In this document: positions 34,116-42,186 of the stretch, piece by piece
How positions within the stretch are numbered: position 1 is the first letter of the stretch
Layout of the letters: each line of letters starts with the position of its first letter
NCBI GenBank assembly: GCA_949051815.1
Contig: CARQVR010000006.1
Coordinates: forward strand, 55,734 to 119,733
Origin: an uncultured Lachnospiraceae bacterium
GTDB lineage: Bacteria > Bacillota > Clostridia > Lachnospirales > Lachnospiraceae
DNA: 64,000 bases
Direction of reading: 5' to 3'
Made by a program: the position numbers and the translations under genes
The notes under the pieces: model-generated
What the model was told of the DNA's origin: nothing
The model's database searches: none
What the model saw: the letters and a program-made list of their open reading frames with translations, nothing else

Positions 34116-35003
34116 ATGGCAAAAGAAATCAAATGGAACGACCGCTTTAACGTAGGTGTGGACAGCATTGACAGCGCCCACAAAAAACTGTTTTCCATCG
34201 TTGGAAAGCTGATCGCCCTCAATGAGGACGAGGCCAAGCAGCAGCACGCATGCCGGGAGGGCATCAAATATTTCAAAAACTATACCATGAAGCATTTTGC
34301 CGACGAGGAAGCCTACATGCAGTCCATCGGCTATCCCGGACTTGCCGTACATAAACGTCTGCATGACAGCCTGCGGGATAAGACAATTCCTGCTCTGGAG
34401 GCGGAGATGGAGGCACAGGATTACTCCACCGAATCGGTGGGACATTTTCTCGGTATCTGTGTGGGCTGGCTAAACGGCCACATTATTGTCGAGGATCGCG
34501 CCATCACAGGCAAGAACCCGCACAAATGGGTGCACCAGACGGATGAGAGTGAGCAGGAAAGTGTGGAAAAAGCGCTTGTGCAGGGGCTTGAGAATCTCGC
34601 GCAGACAAGCGCGGAAGTTATAAGCCGCCATTACAGCGGGGTGGAATTTTCCACAGGAAAAACGCTCTGTTTCCGCCTGACTTACCGGACGCAGGAAAAG
34701 AACCCCATCCGTATCTATCTGGTTTATGAAGAATCGCTGGTTTTGCATACGCTCAGTGAAATTCTGGGAAAGGACATACACAGAATCGACCAGACGGTCA
34801 TCACCGCCATGAAACTTTTGTCCGAACAGTTTATCAGCCGCTTAAAGACGCATTTTCCTGACACCGTCCGCGGCACTTTAGAGCGAAACGACATGCTGAC
34901 CTTTGAGCAGTTCGTCCGCACATTCGACAAAGAATATCCGCCCTACAGTCTGCTTCTCAGTACGGAGGGAAAGGGATATTTTGCGTTCTGCGCACAGGTG
35001 TAA
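34116..35003 (+). CDS. Bacteriohemerythrin fused to a CheX-like domain
   Basis: Residues 1-130 of this 295-residue protein are a hemerythrin four-helix bundle with the diiron ligands in expected places: IKWNDRFNVGVDSIDSAHKKLF, KHFADEEAYMQSIGYPGLAVHKRLHDSL and NGHIIVEDR. Residues 160-295 resemble the CheX chemotaxis-phosphatase fold (AEVISRHYSGVEF, LTYRTQ, YSLLLSTEGKGYFAFCAQV). The catalytic ExxN of CheX is not seen in the helix QTVITAMKLLSEQFIS. An oxygen- or redox-sensing module feeding a signalling pathway is likely. It is divergent from the receiver/hybrid-kinase pair, which is probably its partner system. Confidence 0.88.
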   Translation: MAKEIKWNDRFNVGVDSIDSAHKKLFSIVGKLIALNEDEAKQQHACREGIKYFKNYTMKHFADEEAYMQSIGYPGLAVHKRLHDSLRDKTIPALEAEMEAQDYSTESVGHFLGICVGWLNGHIIVEDRAITGKNPHKWVHQTDESEQESVEKALVQGLENLAQTSAEVISRHYSGVEFSTGKTLCFRLTYRTQEKNPIRIYLVYEESLVLHTLSEILGKDIHRIDQTVITAMKLLSEQFISRLKTHFPDTVRGTLERNDMLTFEQFVRTFDKEYPPYSLLLSTEGKGYFAFCAQV

Positions 35004-35024
35004 ATTTTGTGTTTTATTCACATA

Positions 35025-35068
35025 AAGGCATCGCCGAATCATCAAATCATCCGATTCGGCGATGCCTT
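35025..35068. terminator. Long hairpin terminator between convergent genes
   Basis: AAGGCATCGCCGAATC and GATTCGGCGATGCCTT are perfect 16-nt arms around a 12-nt loop, lying between the hemerythrin stop and the MFS stop. It can act on both strands. Confidence 0.75.
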
Positions 35069-35124
35069 CGCTTCATTCGCCAAATGCTCATGCAGGCACG
35101 GCACCTGACTCATTGTTCGCGTAA

Positions 35125-36411
35125 TTATTCTGTATATCTGTATCTTCGCAAGACCCGGCCGAATCCCAGGCAGATCACCACCCCGAGCACGCCCAGAATA
35201 AACATCATCATCGCCGCGCCCGATCCTTTCCCCTCGCCAAACAATCTGACAAGCGCACCCTGCGAAGGCGCCTGCGCCATCACCGGCTCGCAGAAATGAT
35301 CTACCATAAAACCGCCCAGAGACAAGCCGATCGGAATGGTAAAAAATTGCAGCGTATTTCTGCAGGAATACACCCGTCCCTGCATGTCAAGCGGAATCGT
35401 CGTCCGCAGAATCACGTCCAAGTTCGCGCTCATCACAGGCACCAGAAGCCAGCCGATGATCTGTCCTATGCACCAAAGCACAGGACTATTGGTAAATGCC
35501 AGAATAAAGTTCTCCGTCCCCAGAGAAAACAGCATCGTCAGATAAATCACACGAATGCGGTTTTTCGGCGCAGGCAGCGCCGTCACAATCAGACTGCCAA
35601 ATAACATGGCAATTCCCGCGCAGGAAGTAACGATTCCCAAAACCGCCTCGCCGCCGTTTTTCCTCGGCAGAATCAGTGCCGGAAGGACCGCGTCAAACGC
35701 CGACGCCACGAGATTGACCCCCGCCAGAAACAAAATCAGTACGAGCACCAATTCATTTTTCCGAAGGCAGACAAGCCCCGCTCTGACCGTCTCCAAAAAT
35801 GATTCCTTCTCCGCCTCTTCCTTCTTTTCCGGCACAGAGAGCTTCACCCCGAACAACAGTGCAAGAAACGCAATCGCGAACGTGGTCAGATCCACATAAA
35901 TGACGATATCCATCCCCGCAAAGGCATACAATGCCGTGGCCAGAACCGGATTTAATATAGTCACAAGCGATGCGGAAAGCGACCGCAGACCGCTCGTCTT
36001 CTGGTAATATTCTTTCGGCGTGATCATGGTCATCGCCACGTCGCTTGCAGGCTGCTGCACGGTATTCATCAGTCCGGTCAGCGCATTCAGGATGTACATG
36101 TGGACAGGCAGCAGAAGATCTGCCTTTAGCAAAAAAAGGACAGCCACAGAACAGCATGCCGCCAGCGTATCGCAGACGAGCATTACCTTTTTCTTGTCCC
36201 ACCTGTCGCTGAGTGCGCCCGCGAAAATGCTCATCACCACATAGGGCGCATAGCTGCACACCGCCAGAAGCGCCGTCTGCAGCGCAGACCCTGTCTTCTC
36301 ATAGAGCCACAGCGTGAGCGCAAATCCTGTCATGGCGCTGCCAAGCTGCGACAGAGACTGGGTACTCCACAGTATCAGAAACATGTTTAAATCTTTGATA
36401 TATTTTTTCAT
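35125..36411 (-). CDS. MFS drug exporter (DHA3, macrolide-efflux-like)
   Basis: This 428-residue 12-helix exporter begins MKKYIKDLNMFLILWSTQSLSQLGSAMTGFALTLWLYEKTGSALQTALL and has the MFS motif A region FAGALSDRWDKKKVMLVCD. The second half has TMLFSLGTENFIL and MQGRVYSCRNTLQFF. This layout is that of the Mef-like DHA3 group, which exports macrolides and other antibiotics. The start is ATG 36411 with AAGGA 3 nt upstream. The 5' leader carries a short peptide ORF and mutually exclusive hairpins ending in a terminator, so the gene is probably induced by transcription attenuation. The substrate is not determined. Confidence 0.9.
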   Translation of the reverse strand: MKKYIKDLNMFLILWSTQSLSQLGSAMTGFALTLWLYEKTGSALQTALLAVCSYAPYVVMSIFAGALSDRWDKKKVMLVCDTLAACCSVAVLFLLKADLLLPVHMYILNALTGLMNTVQQPASDVAMTMITPKEYYQKTSGLRSLSASLVTILNPVLATALYAFAGMDIVIYVDLTTFAIAFLALLFGVKLSVPEKKEEAEKESFLETVRAGLVCLRKNELVLVLILFLAGVNLVASAFDAVLPALILPRKNGGEAVLGIVTSCAGIAMLFGSLIVTALPAPKNRIRVIYLTMLFSLGTENFILAFTNSPVLWCIGQIIGWLLVPVMSANLDVILRTTIPLDMQGRVYSCRNTLQFFTIPIGLSLGGFMVDHFCEPVMAQAPSQGALVRLFGEGKGSGAAMMMFILGVLGVVICLGFGRVLRRYRYTE

Positions 36412-36444
36412 TTTTCCTTTGCTCCTTTGATTTGATTCACAACC

Positions 36445-36475
36445 AAAAATGCAAAGGCTGAGGACCGGCTTTGCA
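36445..36475 (-). terminator. Attenuator terminator in the MFS exporter leader
   Basis: On the minus strand TGCAAAG and CTTTGCA (36475-36469 and 36456-36450) form a hairpin followed by TTTTT, 34 nt before the exporter start. Its loop contains GTCCTCA, complementary to TGAGGAC at 36499-36493. Confidence 0.65.
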
Positions 36476-36481
36476 GCTTTC

Positions 36482-36513
36482 CTCCATGCAATGTCCTCAT
36501 CCCTTGCATGGAG
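36482..36513 (-). promoter_or_regulatory. Competing hairpin / antiterminator element
   Basis: CTCCATGCAA and TTGCATGGAG form perfect 10-bp arms (36513-36504 with 36491-36482). The loop exposes TGAGGAC, which can instead pair with GTCCTCA in the attenuator loop. The first arm lies inside the leader-peptide ORF and TGAGGAC begins with its stop codon, so ribosome position can decide which structure forms. Confidence 0.6.
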
Positions 36514-36541
36514 CGTAAGCAATGCACAACACGAGCGGCAT
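36497..36541 (-). CDS. 14-residue leader peptide of the MFS exporter
   Basis: An ATG at 36541 is preceded by AAAGGAGGTGGCCAAA, one of the best ribosome binding sites in the window. It opens a 14-codon ORF reading MPLVLCIAYAPCKG, ended by TGA at 36499-36497. The stop codon is part of the antiterminator sequence TGAGGAC. The layout (strong site, tiny ORF, hairpin, terminator, exporter) is that of translation-coupled attenuation known for resistance genes, where a slowed ribosome changes leader folding. The peptide itself probably has no other role. Direct proof is lacking. Confidence 0.65.
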   Translation of the reverse strand: MPLVLCIAYAPCKG

Positions 36542-36592
36542 TTTGGCCACCTCCTTTTTTAAAATCTTTGCTTCCCGTTTTCCTGTTTCATA

Positions 36593-36620
36593 TAAATATC
36601 CCCGGAAGCGGAACGTTCAA
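36593..36620 (-). promoter_or_regulatory. Candidate promoter of the MFS leader
   Basis: On the minus strand TTGAAC (36620-36615) and TATTTA (36598-36593) are 16 nt apart. The -35 overlaps the stop codon of the upstream glycosylase gene. The predicted transcript has a leader of about 175 nt. Confidence 0.4.
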
Positions 36621-37099
36621 AGTGCTTTCCGGATCGTCCCCCACGCCTCCACGAGGCGTTCCAGAGAATACCCTGCATTGGCCGGGCTGGTGGACGGTAA
36701 GGAAACCGCCTCCCGTCCGTTCAAAGGATAAATATATTTCTGGTAGAGCTGGTACGCCTTTCCGCCATTCGTACAGATCATGCGGATGTCCGCACTGTCC
36801 AGAATCAGATGCAGATCGTTGGGCGTCACATCCCGGATACTGGCGTCCGAAGAGCCTGTGATCTCACAGCTTGCGATCACATCCCACACTGCGATATGGT
36901 GTGATAAAAGCATCTTCCTTTTCTGCTCCACAGTCTCCGGCACCGCACAGGCAAGCACCTGCGCCATCACGCGCCAGAAGCGGTTCTGCTTATGGCCATA
37001 GAAAAACTGCTGCTCTCTCGATTTCACCGAGGGAAAACTGCCCAGTATTAAAATTTTGGAATGCTCATCGTAGAGCGGTGGGATCGGGTGGGAAAGCAT
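36617..37099 (-). CDS. DNA-deoxyinosine glycosylase (uracil-DNA glycosylase superfamily)
   Basis: This 160-residue protein of the UDG superfamily has ILILGSFPSVKSREQQFFYGHKQNRFW (motif 1, GSFPS) and VWDVIASCEITGSSDASI. The C-terminal LPSTSPANAGY corresponds to the base-flipping loop with SPAN. This matches the bacterial DNA-deoxyinosine glycosylase subgroup, which removes deaminated bases in base-excision repair. AGGAG is 7 nt before the start. It is likely monocistronic or transcribed with the MFS gene downstream, whose promoter overlaps its stop. Confidence 0.9.
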   Translation of the reverse strand: MLSHPIPPLYDEHSKILILGSFPSVKSREQQFFYGHKQNRFWRVMAQVLACAVPETVEQKRKMLLSHHIAVWDVIASCEITGSSDASIRDVTPNDLHLILDSADIRMICTNGGKAYQLYQKYIYPLNGREAVSLPSTSPANAGYSLERLVEAWGTIRKAL

Positions 37100-37138
37100 T
37101 GGGGACTCCTTCTAAAAATACAACTATCATTTACATTT

Positions 37139-37552
37139 TCATTCCAGCGATGTCAGATACTTTCCTACCATCTCCACCACTTCTTCCGCCGTCTCAAGCT
37201 GTTCCTTTGCGTCTTCTACAGAAACGATATAGAAGTCATCATAATCACTGGCATGCCGTACTTCCTGCGCTCTGCTGATTTTCCTGCTGATTTCCTTTGG
37301 AAAAATTCCGCTGTGCACAAAATCTTTATTAAAAGCTCCTATTGTCTGCCCATGCTGCTTATACGCTTTAAATTCCAACGCAAGACACGCGGATATCGCC
37401 CTGAATATGGCATAATAGGCTCTGTTATTGGAAGTTCTGTACTGTCCTTTTTCAAAATTGAATCGGGCCGCCTCCAAATCTTCTCTGGCCGTATTCATTC
37501 TGTAAAAAGCCAGTTCCCTTGCACCGCCTTTATCATCCAGCTCAAGTTGCAT
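37139..37552 (-). CDS. HEPN-domain protein (putative toxin or partner of MNT)
   Basis: This 137-residue all-helical protein is of the HEPN family (PF05168 type). YRMNTAREDLEAARFNFEKGQYRTSNNRAYYAIFRAISACLA covers the first helices. The predicted active-site motif is R94-AQEVR-H100 followed by Y104 (SRAQEVRHASDYDDFY), a variant of the Rx4-6H HEPN ribonuclease motif. It overlaps the MNT gene by 11 nt. In studied MNT-HEPN pairs the nucleotidyltransferase inactivates the HEPN RNase by AMPylating a tyrosine near this motif. Toxicity here is inferred. Confidence 0.87.
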   Translation of the reverse strand: MQLELDDKGGARELAFYRMNTAREDLEAARFNFEKGQYRTSNNRAYYAIFRAISACLALEFKAYKQHGQTIGAFNKDFVHSGIFPKEISRKISRAQEVRHASDYDDFYIVSVEDAKEQLETAEEVVEMVGKYLTSLE

Positions 37553-37880
37553 ATAACTCCACCCCCTCCTTTTTTACATTATAGTAAAACGGATAGGCGC
37601 GAAGCCACTTATTGAAATGATCAATATTTTTCACAATCGGCATAATATTCAAGTCGTAATCATAATCGTATTCAAAGGTCATTTTGGAAAGTCGGCGGTC
37701 CTCCTGCCTGATCTCCTGATCGTTTAAACCCACCAGTATCATAATGTCAATATCCGAATCCGGACGGAAATCTCCTCTGGCATAAGATCCATATAAAATG
37801 ACCGTTTTTAAGTGACTGCCATACAGTTTCCTGACATCTTCCACATATTTTTTCAATACATCCTGTATGCTCTGCGGCAT
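37542..37880 (-). CDS. MNT-type nucleotidyltransferase (putative antitoxin)
   Basis: This 112-residue minimal nucleotidyltransferase has the hallmark G31-S32 and D43/D45 in LYGSYARGDFRPDSDIDIMILV, followed by a third acidic strand (YDYDLNIMPIV). ATG 37880 is preceded by AGGGGAGGAA; a TTG at 37898 would put the start ahead of that site. It overlaps the HEPN gene in the classic antitoxin-toxin order. It should bind ATP and modify the HEPN partner. Confidence 0.9.
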   Translation of the reverse strand: MPQSIQDVLKKYVEDVRKLYGSHLKTVILYGSYARGDFRPDSDIDIMILVGLNDQEIRQEDRRLSKMTFEYDYDYDLNIMPIVKNIDHFNKWLRAYPFYYNVKKEGVELYAT

Positions 37881-37999
37881 TTCCTCCCCTCCTTCCAAAT
37901 TCTAATGAGCATTGTCCCGTTTCAAACTTTATTATATCTTATTCTCAAATACTATCTTCTTCGACTGTCTGCATCTATTCTACCACATCAGCACAGCCG

Positions 38000-38893
38000 T
38001 TACAAACACATCCGCCCAAACAACGCCTCCATCTCCTCCGCCGGAACCGTGCACCCATGCTGCCCGACCGCAATAGCCGGTTTTGTCTTCCCGTGGTAGT
38101 CGCTGCCGCAGGTGACAAACACATGATGCGCCCTTGCCGCCCTGTCAAACAGCGCCGCCTGCTCTGTGCTGTGATAGCTGGAAAACGCCTCTATGCCGTC
38201 AATCCCAAGCTGCATAATATCCTCCAGCAAAAACTCCCTCCCTTTCAGATTCACGCCGGGGTGCGCGAGAACCGCCACACCGCCTCCCTGGTGGATCGTG
38301 TCGATGATCTCCTCCATCGTCGGATAGACTGTCTGCACATAGCACGGTTTTCCCTGCGCATAGTAATCCCAATAGAAATTGACGTAAGGATTATCGCTTC
38401 TTGCCCCGCCGGGTCTGTACGGTTTTAAAAGGGGATGCGCCTCATACTCAGGCATCGCCAGCAAAACCTCGGCAAACATTTCCCCCGTCCAGCATCTTTT
38501 CCAATAGCTGTTTTCCGATACCGCCAGCATATCCCCTTCCGTAATACGGGAAAACCCTGACGCCCGCGTTTTTTCCAGCCTTTCCAGCGAAGCCTGCGCG
38601 CTCTGGTCCGCCACATTCTTTTCGACTGCCTCAAAGCCGCTGTCCAGATAGTCAATACCATACCCGAGTACGTGAAAATTTATGTTCTCACAGGTGCAGT
38701 CAATCTCGATGCCGGGAATATACCGTATGCCCTTTTCCTTCGCTGCCCTCTGCGCCTCCTCATTCGCTTTCGCGCAGTTATGATCTGTCACCGACATCAT
38801 ACGGACGCCCGCTCTTTCGCATTTCTCCACCAGCTCAGACGGGGTGTACTCCCCGTCGTCGCTGTATCTGCTGTGCATGTGTAAATCAATCAT
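38000..38893 (-). CDS. PHP-domain phosphoesterase
   Basis: This 297-residue metal-dependent hydrolase has MIDLHMHSRYSDDGEYTPSEL (motif 1 HxH), MMSVTDHNC (motif 2 DH), PGIEID (motif 3) and GGGVAVLAHPGV (motif 4). C-terminal HHVFVTCGSDYHGKTK completes the trinuclear metal site. This is the YciV/RNase AM-like branch rather than histidinol phosphatase or polymerase PHP. Substrates may be 3',5'-bisphosphonucleotides or short RNA 5' ends; this cannot be settled by eye. It is flanked by unrelated genes and probably monocistronic. Confidence 0.9.
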   Translation of the reverse strand: MIDLHMHSRYSDDGEYTPSELVEKCERAGVRMMSVTDHNCAKANEEAQRAAKEKGIRYIPGIEIDCTCENINFHVLGYGIDYLDSGFEAVEKNVADQSAQASLERLEKTRASGFSRITEGDMLAVSENSYWKRCWTGEMFAEVLLAMPEYEAHPLLKPYRPGGARSDNPYVNFYWDYYAQGKPCYVQTVYPTMEEIIDTIHQGGGVAVLAHPGVNLKGREFLLEDIMQLGIDGIEAFSSYHSTEQAALFDRAARAHHVFVTCGSDYHGKTKPAIAVGQHGCTVPAEEMEALFGRMCL

Positions 38894-38986
38894 GCCTGCC
38901 CTCCCGTTTTATCCACACGCATATCCCACCGCATTTGCATGTTTTCCTTTATCAGAAGCATACCATTAACTGATGCCCTTCACAAC

Positions 38987-41119
38987 TCATTTGCGCACAT
39001 AGATGATCCCAAGCTGCCCCTTAATCACCTTCACCGCAGAGCGGTACACCGCATAAATCACCCCGCCGATTGCCACCGTTATACACAGACAGGCGCCTAT
39101 TGCCACCCACTCTGTCCCAGTAATTCTGCCGTCATTCCCGTACAGGATCATGGAAAAGAACAGGAACATGGCGGACGTGCCCACCAGAGAAGGCGCTTTG
39201 AAGACACTGCCGCACTGGCTGCGCACTTCCCTGTCCAGAAAGGCGGGAGACGCCCCCAGCTTTTTCAAATCATCAAAAATGTAGCGGTTGTTGATCGCAA
39301 TGCTCTGACAGCGGGTATAGCACACCACCATCGCCGTGATCATGCACACGAGGAAGATAAAGAGAAACATCATAAACATCACCCCCATATTCCTTGCATA
39401 ATCATTCTGGTTCAAAATCCGGAAATCCGGCTGATACACCCAGAAGTTTCTGAACGTAAAGGAATCCGACATGTCGTAACTGATGGTCGTCATATCATCC
39501 GTATCCCCCCAGTACACTTTCCCTGCCTCGTTCTCACAGATCTTCTGCACTCTGTCATAGTAGGAAGGGCGTTCACAGGATGCGTCAAAGGATGACACAA
39601 AGCGATGATAAAAGGCATTGGCAAAGGGATAGGAATCCTTTCCGTCCACATTAAACCTTACGAAATACCCTCTCCAGTTATCCGTCAGTCCCTTGGATAT
39701 CAGATCGTAGTCCTCATTGTCAATCACACAGCAGTCCCTATTCAGATCCACCAGAAGATCAAAGTGCAGATATCCCGCAAACCGCGTGGCGAGCCGTGTG
39801 CGCGTCACCATATTGGTAAATCCCCTTGCCGACTCGTTGGTAAACAGCGTCGATTCTTCTTCGCTCGTGAGATTAAAGTAAGTTCCCGGCTCCACGTCAA
39901 CTTCCTGTCCTGTCAGTTCCCTGTATGCATCCTCGGAAAATACGATCGCTTCACTCTTCATCTCCACATATTCAAAATGATAGCTCCTGCCGTCCTCCTC
40001 CTCAATCATCGCGTTTCCGCCGATTCCCAGCGTGACATAGCCGCACTTTTTCCAGTCTTTAAATGAAAGACCGTATTCCCTGCCAAGCGCCTCCACTTCT
40101 TCTCTGTCCGGCACCTTCTGGTCCGCCTGATAGTTATAAAAATAATCAAAGGGCTGGGACGCGTAGGAAATCAGCGCCGATATGGCGTTTATCGGCACAT
40201 AGAAGATGGCAAAGCATCCTCCCGCGACCAGCAGGGTAATCACCAGCATATTATTGACCGTCTGTCTTCCCTGAAACTTCATCATGCTCCGGGAAATGAT
40301 ATTCTTATAAGGATTCTTCCGATGGCTCTTCCATCCGTGCACCACCGTGTGCAGCATGACCATATAAAGCCCCGGGAACACCGGCGCATAGAACACACCC
40401 GCCCACGCCGGCGGATAAGCGGAAAACCACGCATGCCATGCCCCCGGCGCCTGATATCCCATCACCGCGCCTGCAAGGAGCACCAAAAATCCCACCGGAC
40501 CGCACCATCTGCCAGGCTCCTTCACCGGCTCGTTGATATGCTCTTCCCGGATCACTTCCATAATATTTGTTTTTTTCAAATACCGCCACGCCGTCAGACA
40601 GGCAAAGCCCACCACGAAAAGCAAAAACAGCAGCGAGACAAACAGACATCTGAAGTCAAACGTAAGAACCATATCCGAGCTGTCCACCAGAAACAGGCGA
40701 AACGACTGCCAGATCACCTGCACGAAGGGAAAACCTGCTGCCGCCCCCGCAACGGCGGACACACCGCTTAATAAAATCACTTCCCGGTAAAGTCCCGGCG
40801 CAAGACGCCTTCTGGAAGCGCCCAAAGCCATCAGAATACCGAGCTGTCCGGACTTATGCCGGAAAAACAGTCCGAGCGCATAGATCGTAAAGACCACGCA
40901 CCCCACCAGCGTCATCACGAAGATCATGTACATCTGCTTCGCGCTGTCGCCGCCCTTCGGAAACACCTTCTGCACCGTGGGCGAAATCATCAGTGCGGAG
41001 TATGCCGAAATAATCATAAGCGCCATAAAATTACAGAACAGATAAAGACGCGACTGCTTCCTGTCCGCCTTCTGCAGCTTCCGTTCCATCTGCTTCATAT
41101 TTGTCATCGACCCCATCAT
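38987..41119 (-). CDS. FtsX-like ABC permease (Bce-type)
   Basis: This 710-residue permease has an N-terminal helix, then three helices of an FtsX domain (MTLVGCVVFTIYALGLFFRHKSGQLGILMALGASRRRL). A middle group of helices and a large external region of about 230 residues (YNYQADQKVPDREEVEAL to QPDFRILNQND) follow. The C-terminal FtsX domain is MMFLFIFLVCMITAMVVCYTRCQSIAINNRYIFDDLKKLGAS. This is the BceB/VraG architecture used in antimicrobial-peptide detoxification and sensing. GGGGGGAGC precedes the start. It is paired with the ATPase 8 nt upstream, and the LytTR two-component genes are divergent. Confidence 0.9.
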   Translation of the reverse strand: MMGSMTNMKQMERKLQKADRKQSRLYLFCNFMALMIISAYSALMISPTVQKVFPKGGDSAKQMYMIFVMTLVGCVVFTIYALGLFFRHKSGQLGILMALGASRRRLAPGLYREVILLSGVSAVAGAAAGFPFVQVIWQSFRLFLVDSSDMVLTFDFRCLFVSLLFLLFVVGFACLTAWRYLKKTNIMEVIREEHINEPVKEPGRWCGPVGFLVLLAGAVMGYQAPGAWHAWFSAYPPAWAGVFYAPVFPGLYMVMLHTVVHGWKSHRKNPYKNIISRSMMKFQGRQTVNNMLVITLLVAGGCFAIFYVPINAISALISYASQPFDYFYNYQADQKVPDREEVEALGREYGLSFKDWKKCGYVTLGIGGNAMIEEEDGRSYHFEYVEMKSEAIVFSEDAYRELTGQEVDVEPGTYFNLTSEEESTLFTNESARGFTNMVTRTRLATRFAGYLHFDLLVDLNRDCCVIDNEDYDLISKGLTDNWRGYFVRFNVDGKDSYPFANAFYHRFVSSFDASCERPSYYDRVQKICENEAGKVYWGDTDDMTTISYDMSDSFTFRNFWVYQPDFRILNQNDYARNMGVMFMMFLFIFLVCMITAMVVCYTRCQSIAINNRYIFDDLKKLGASPAFLDREVRSQCGSVFKAPSLVGTSAMFLFFSMILYGNDGRITGTEWVAIGACLCITVAIGGVIYAVYRSAVKVIKGQLGIIYVRK

Positions 41120-41127
41120 GCTCCCCC

Positions 41128-41865
41128 CTATTCACTCATCTCTTTGATCGCGTCCAAAAGCTGATCCTGAAATACACTGCGTTCTTCCCGCTTTTCAAGC
41201 TGGCGGTATATGCTGCCGTCTTTCAGCAAAATTACTCTGTCGCAAAAAGACGCGGAAAAACTGTCGTGGGTCACCATAAAAATCGTGGCACTCATTTTCT
41301 GTTTCGCATGGATAAACGTCTCGATCACCGCCCGGCTGGACTTGGAATCCAGATTTCCCGTCGGTTCATCCGCCAGAATAATGAGCGGATTGTTGATCAG
41401 ACTTCTGGCCACCGCCGCCCGCTGTTTCTCACCGCCGGAAATTTCCGCCGGATATTTATTCAGAATGGGTACGATGCCAAACATGGCCGCAAGCTGATCT
41501 GCAAGCTTCTCTGCCTCCTGCCCCACCTCTCCCTGCACAATGCGGGGCACCAGAATGTTTTCCCTGACAGTCAGCCCGTCCAGAAGCATAAAGTCCTGAA
41601 ACACAAACCCGATCTTCGTGTTTCTGACCCTTGCCAGTCCGTCCTCATTCATCCCCGCAAGTTCCATGCCGCCCAGCCTGATGTTTCCTTTGTCAAAAGG
41701 AATATAACAGGAAATACAGTTTAACAGCGTGGTTTTCCCGGAACCTGACGGCCCCATGACCGCCACGAACTCCCCCTGCGGTACATGAAAATCAATTCCC
41801 TTCAACACCTCATATTTGTTTTTTCCTGTCTCGTAAGATTTGTACAGCTCTTTTACATACAGCAT
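41128..41865 (-). CDS. ABC transporter ATPase (LolD/BceA type)
   Basis: This 245-residue ATPase has Walker A GPSGSGKTT, Q-loop IGFVFQDFMLLDGLT, signature ISGGEKQRAAVARSL, Walker B LIILADEPTGNLD and H-loop TIFMVTHDSFSASFCD. The MDE-type N-terminus and LADEPTGNLD are typical of MacB/LolD/BceA ATPases. AGGAGGACACAGTT precedes ATG 41865. It partners with the FtsX-like permease immediately downstream. Confidence 0.95.
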   Translation of the reverse strand: MLYVKELYKSYETGKNKYEVLKGIDFHVPQGEFVAVMGPSGSGKTTLLNCISCYIPFDKGNIRLGGMELAGMNEDGLARVRNTKIGFVFQDFMLLDGLTVRENILVPRIVQGEVGQEAEKLADQLAAMFGIVPILNKYPAEISGGEKQRAAVARSLINNPLIILADEPTGNLDSKSSRAVIETFIHAKQKMSATIFMVTHDSFSASFCDRVILLKDGSIYRQLEKREERSVFQDQLLDAIKEMSE

Positions 41866-42186
41866 AACTGTGTCCTCCTTTTACTGCCGGAATGCCTGTT
41901 TGCCTTCCGGCTGACTTTCTGCAAAGCTGCCTCACATGGCAGATTGATCTGCAGCAAAAATAAGCATACTACAAATACCGCCCGCAAAAAAAACGGCTGT
42001 CATTCCTGACAGTCCGCATGTAAAGTTTGAACGGCTTTTACACGCAATGTAAAGTTTAGAATGGTTGAATGTAAAGTTTGGGAAGACGGGACAGGACTGC
42101 CTCTTAAAAATATGGTAAAATATCTGCGATGGCATACAGGCGGTCTGCGCCATGCCATTTACCGTAAACCGGAAGGAGAGAGCCAC
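41866..42186. promoter_or_regulatory. 321-nt divergent control region
   Basis: This gene-free stretch separates the minus-strand ABC exporter from the plus-strand LytTR two-component genes. It holds the three direct repeats described separately, a small palindrome CTGTCA-TTCC-TGACAG at 41997-42012, and a plus-strand -10-like TAAAAT at 42116-42121 with no good -35, as expected for an activator-dependent promoter. Confidence 0.55.
42018..42079. repeat. Three ATGTAAAGTTT direct repeats (candidate LytTR binding sites)
   Basis: Perfect 11-nt copies lie at 42018-42028, 42047-42057 and 42069-42079. Copies 2 and 3 start 22 nt apart, about two helical turns, the spacing used by AgrA-like LytTR dimers on direct repeats; copy 1 is 29 nt from copy 2. 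They sit upstream of the LytTR regulator gene and between it and the ABC exporter. Confidence 0.65.

Noticed and set aside
33951..34445. N-terminal extension of the two-receiver regulator frame
   Set aside because: It overlaps the divergent hemerythrin promoter and coding start, while ATG 33950 has a strong GGAGGGGG site.
36559..36591. Ten-codon ORF MKQENGKQRF in the MFS leader
   Set aside because: Its start coincides with the predicted transcription start and it has no proper ribosome binding site, unlike the 14-codon leader ORF.
40305..40649. Gly/Ala-rich minus-strand ORF within the Bce-type permease
   Set aside because: Out-of-frame shadow of the permease gene with no start signal.
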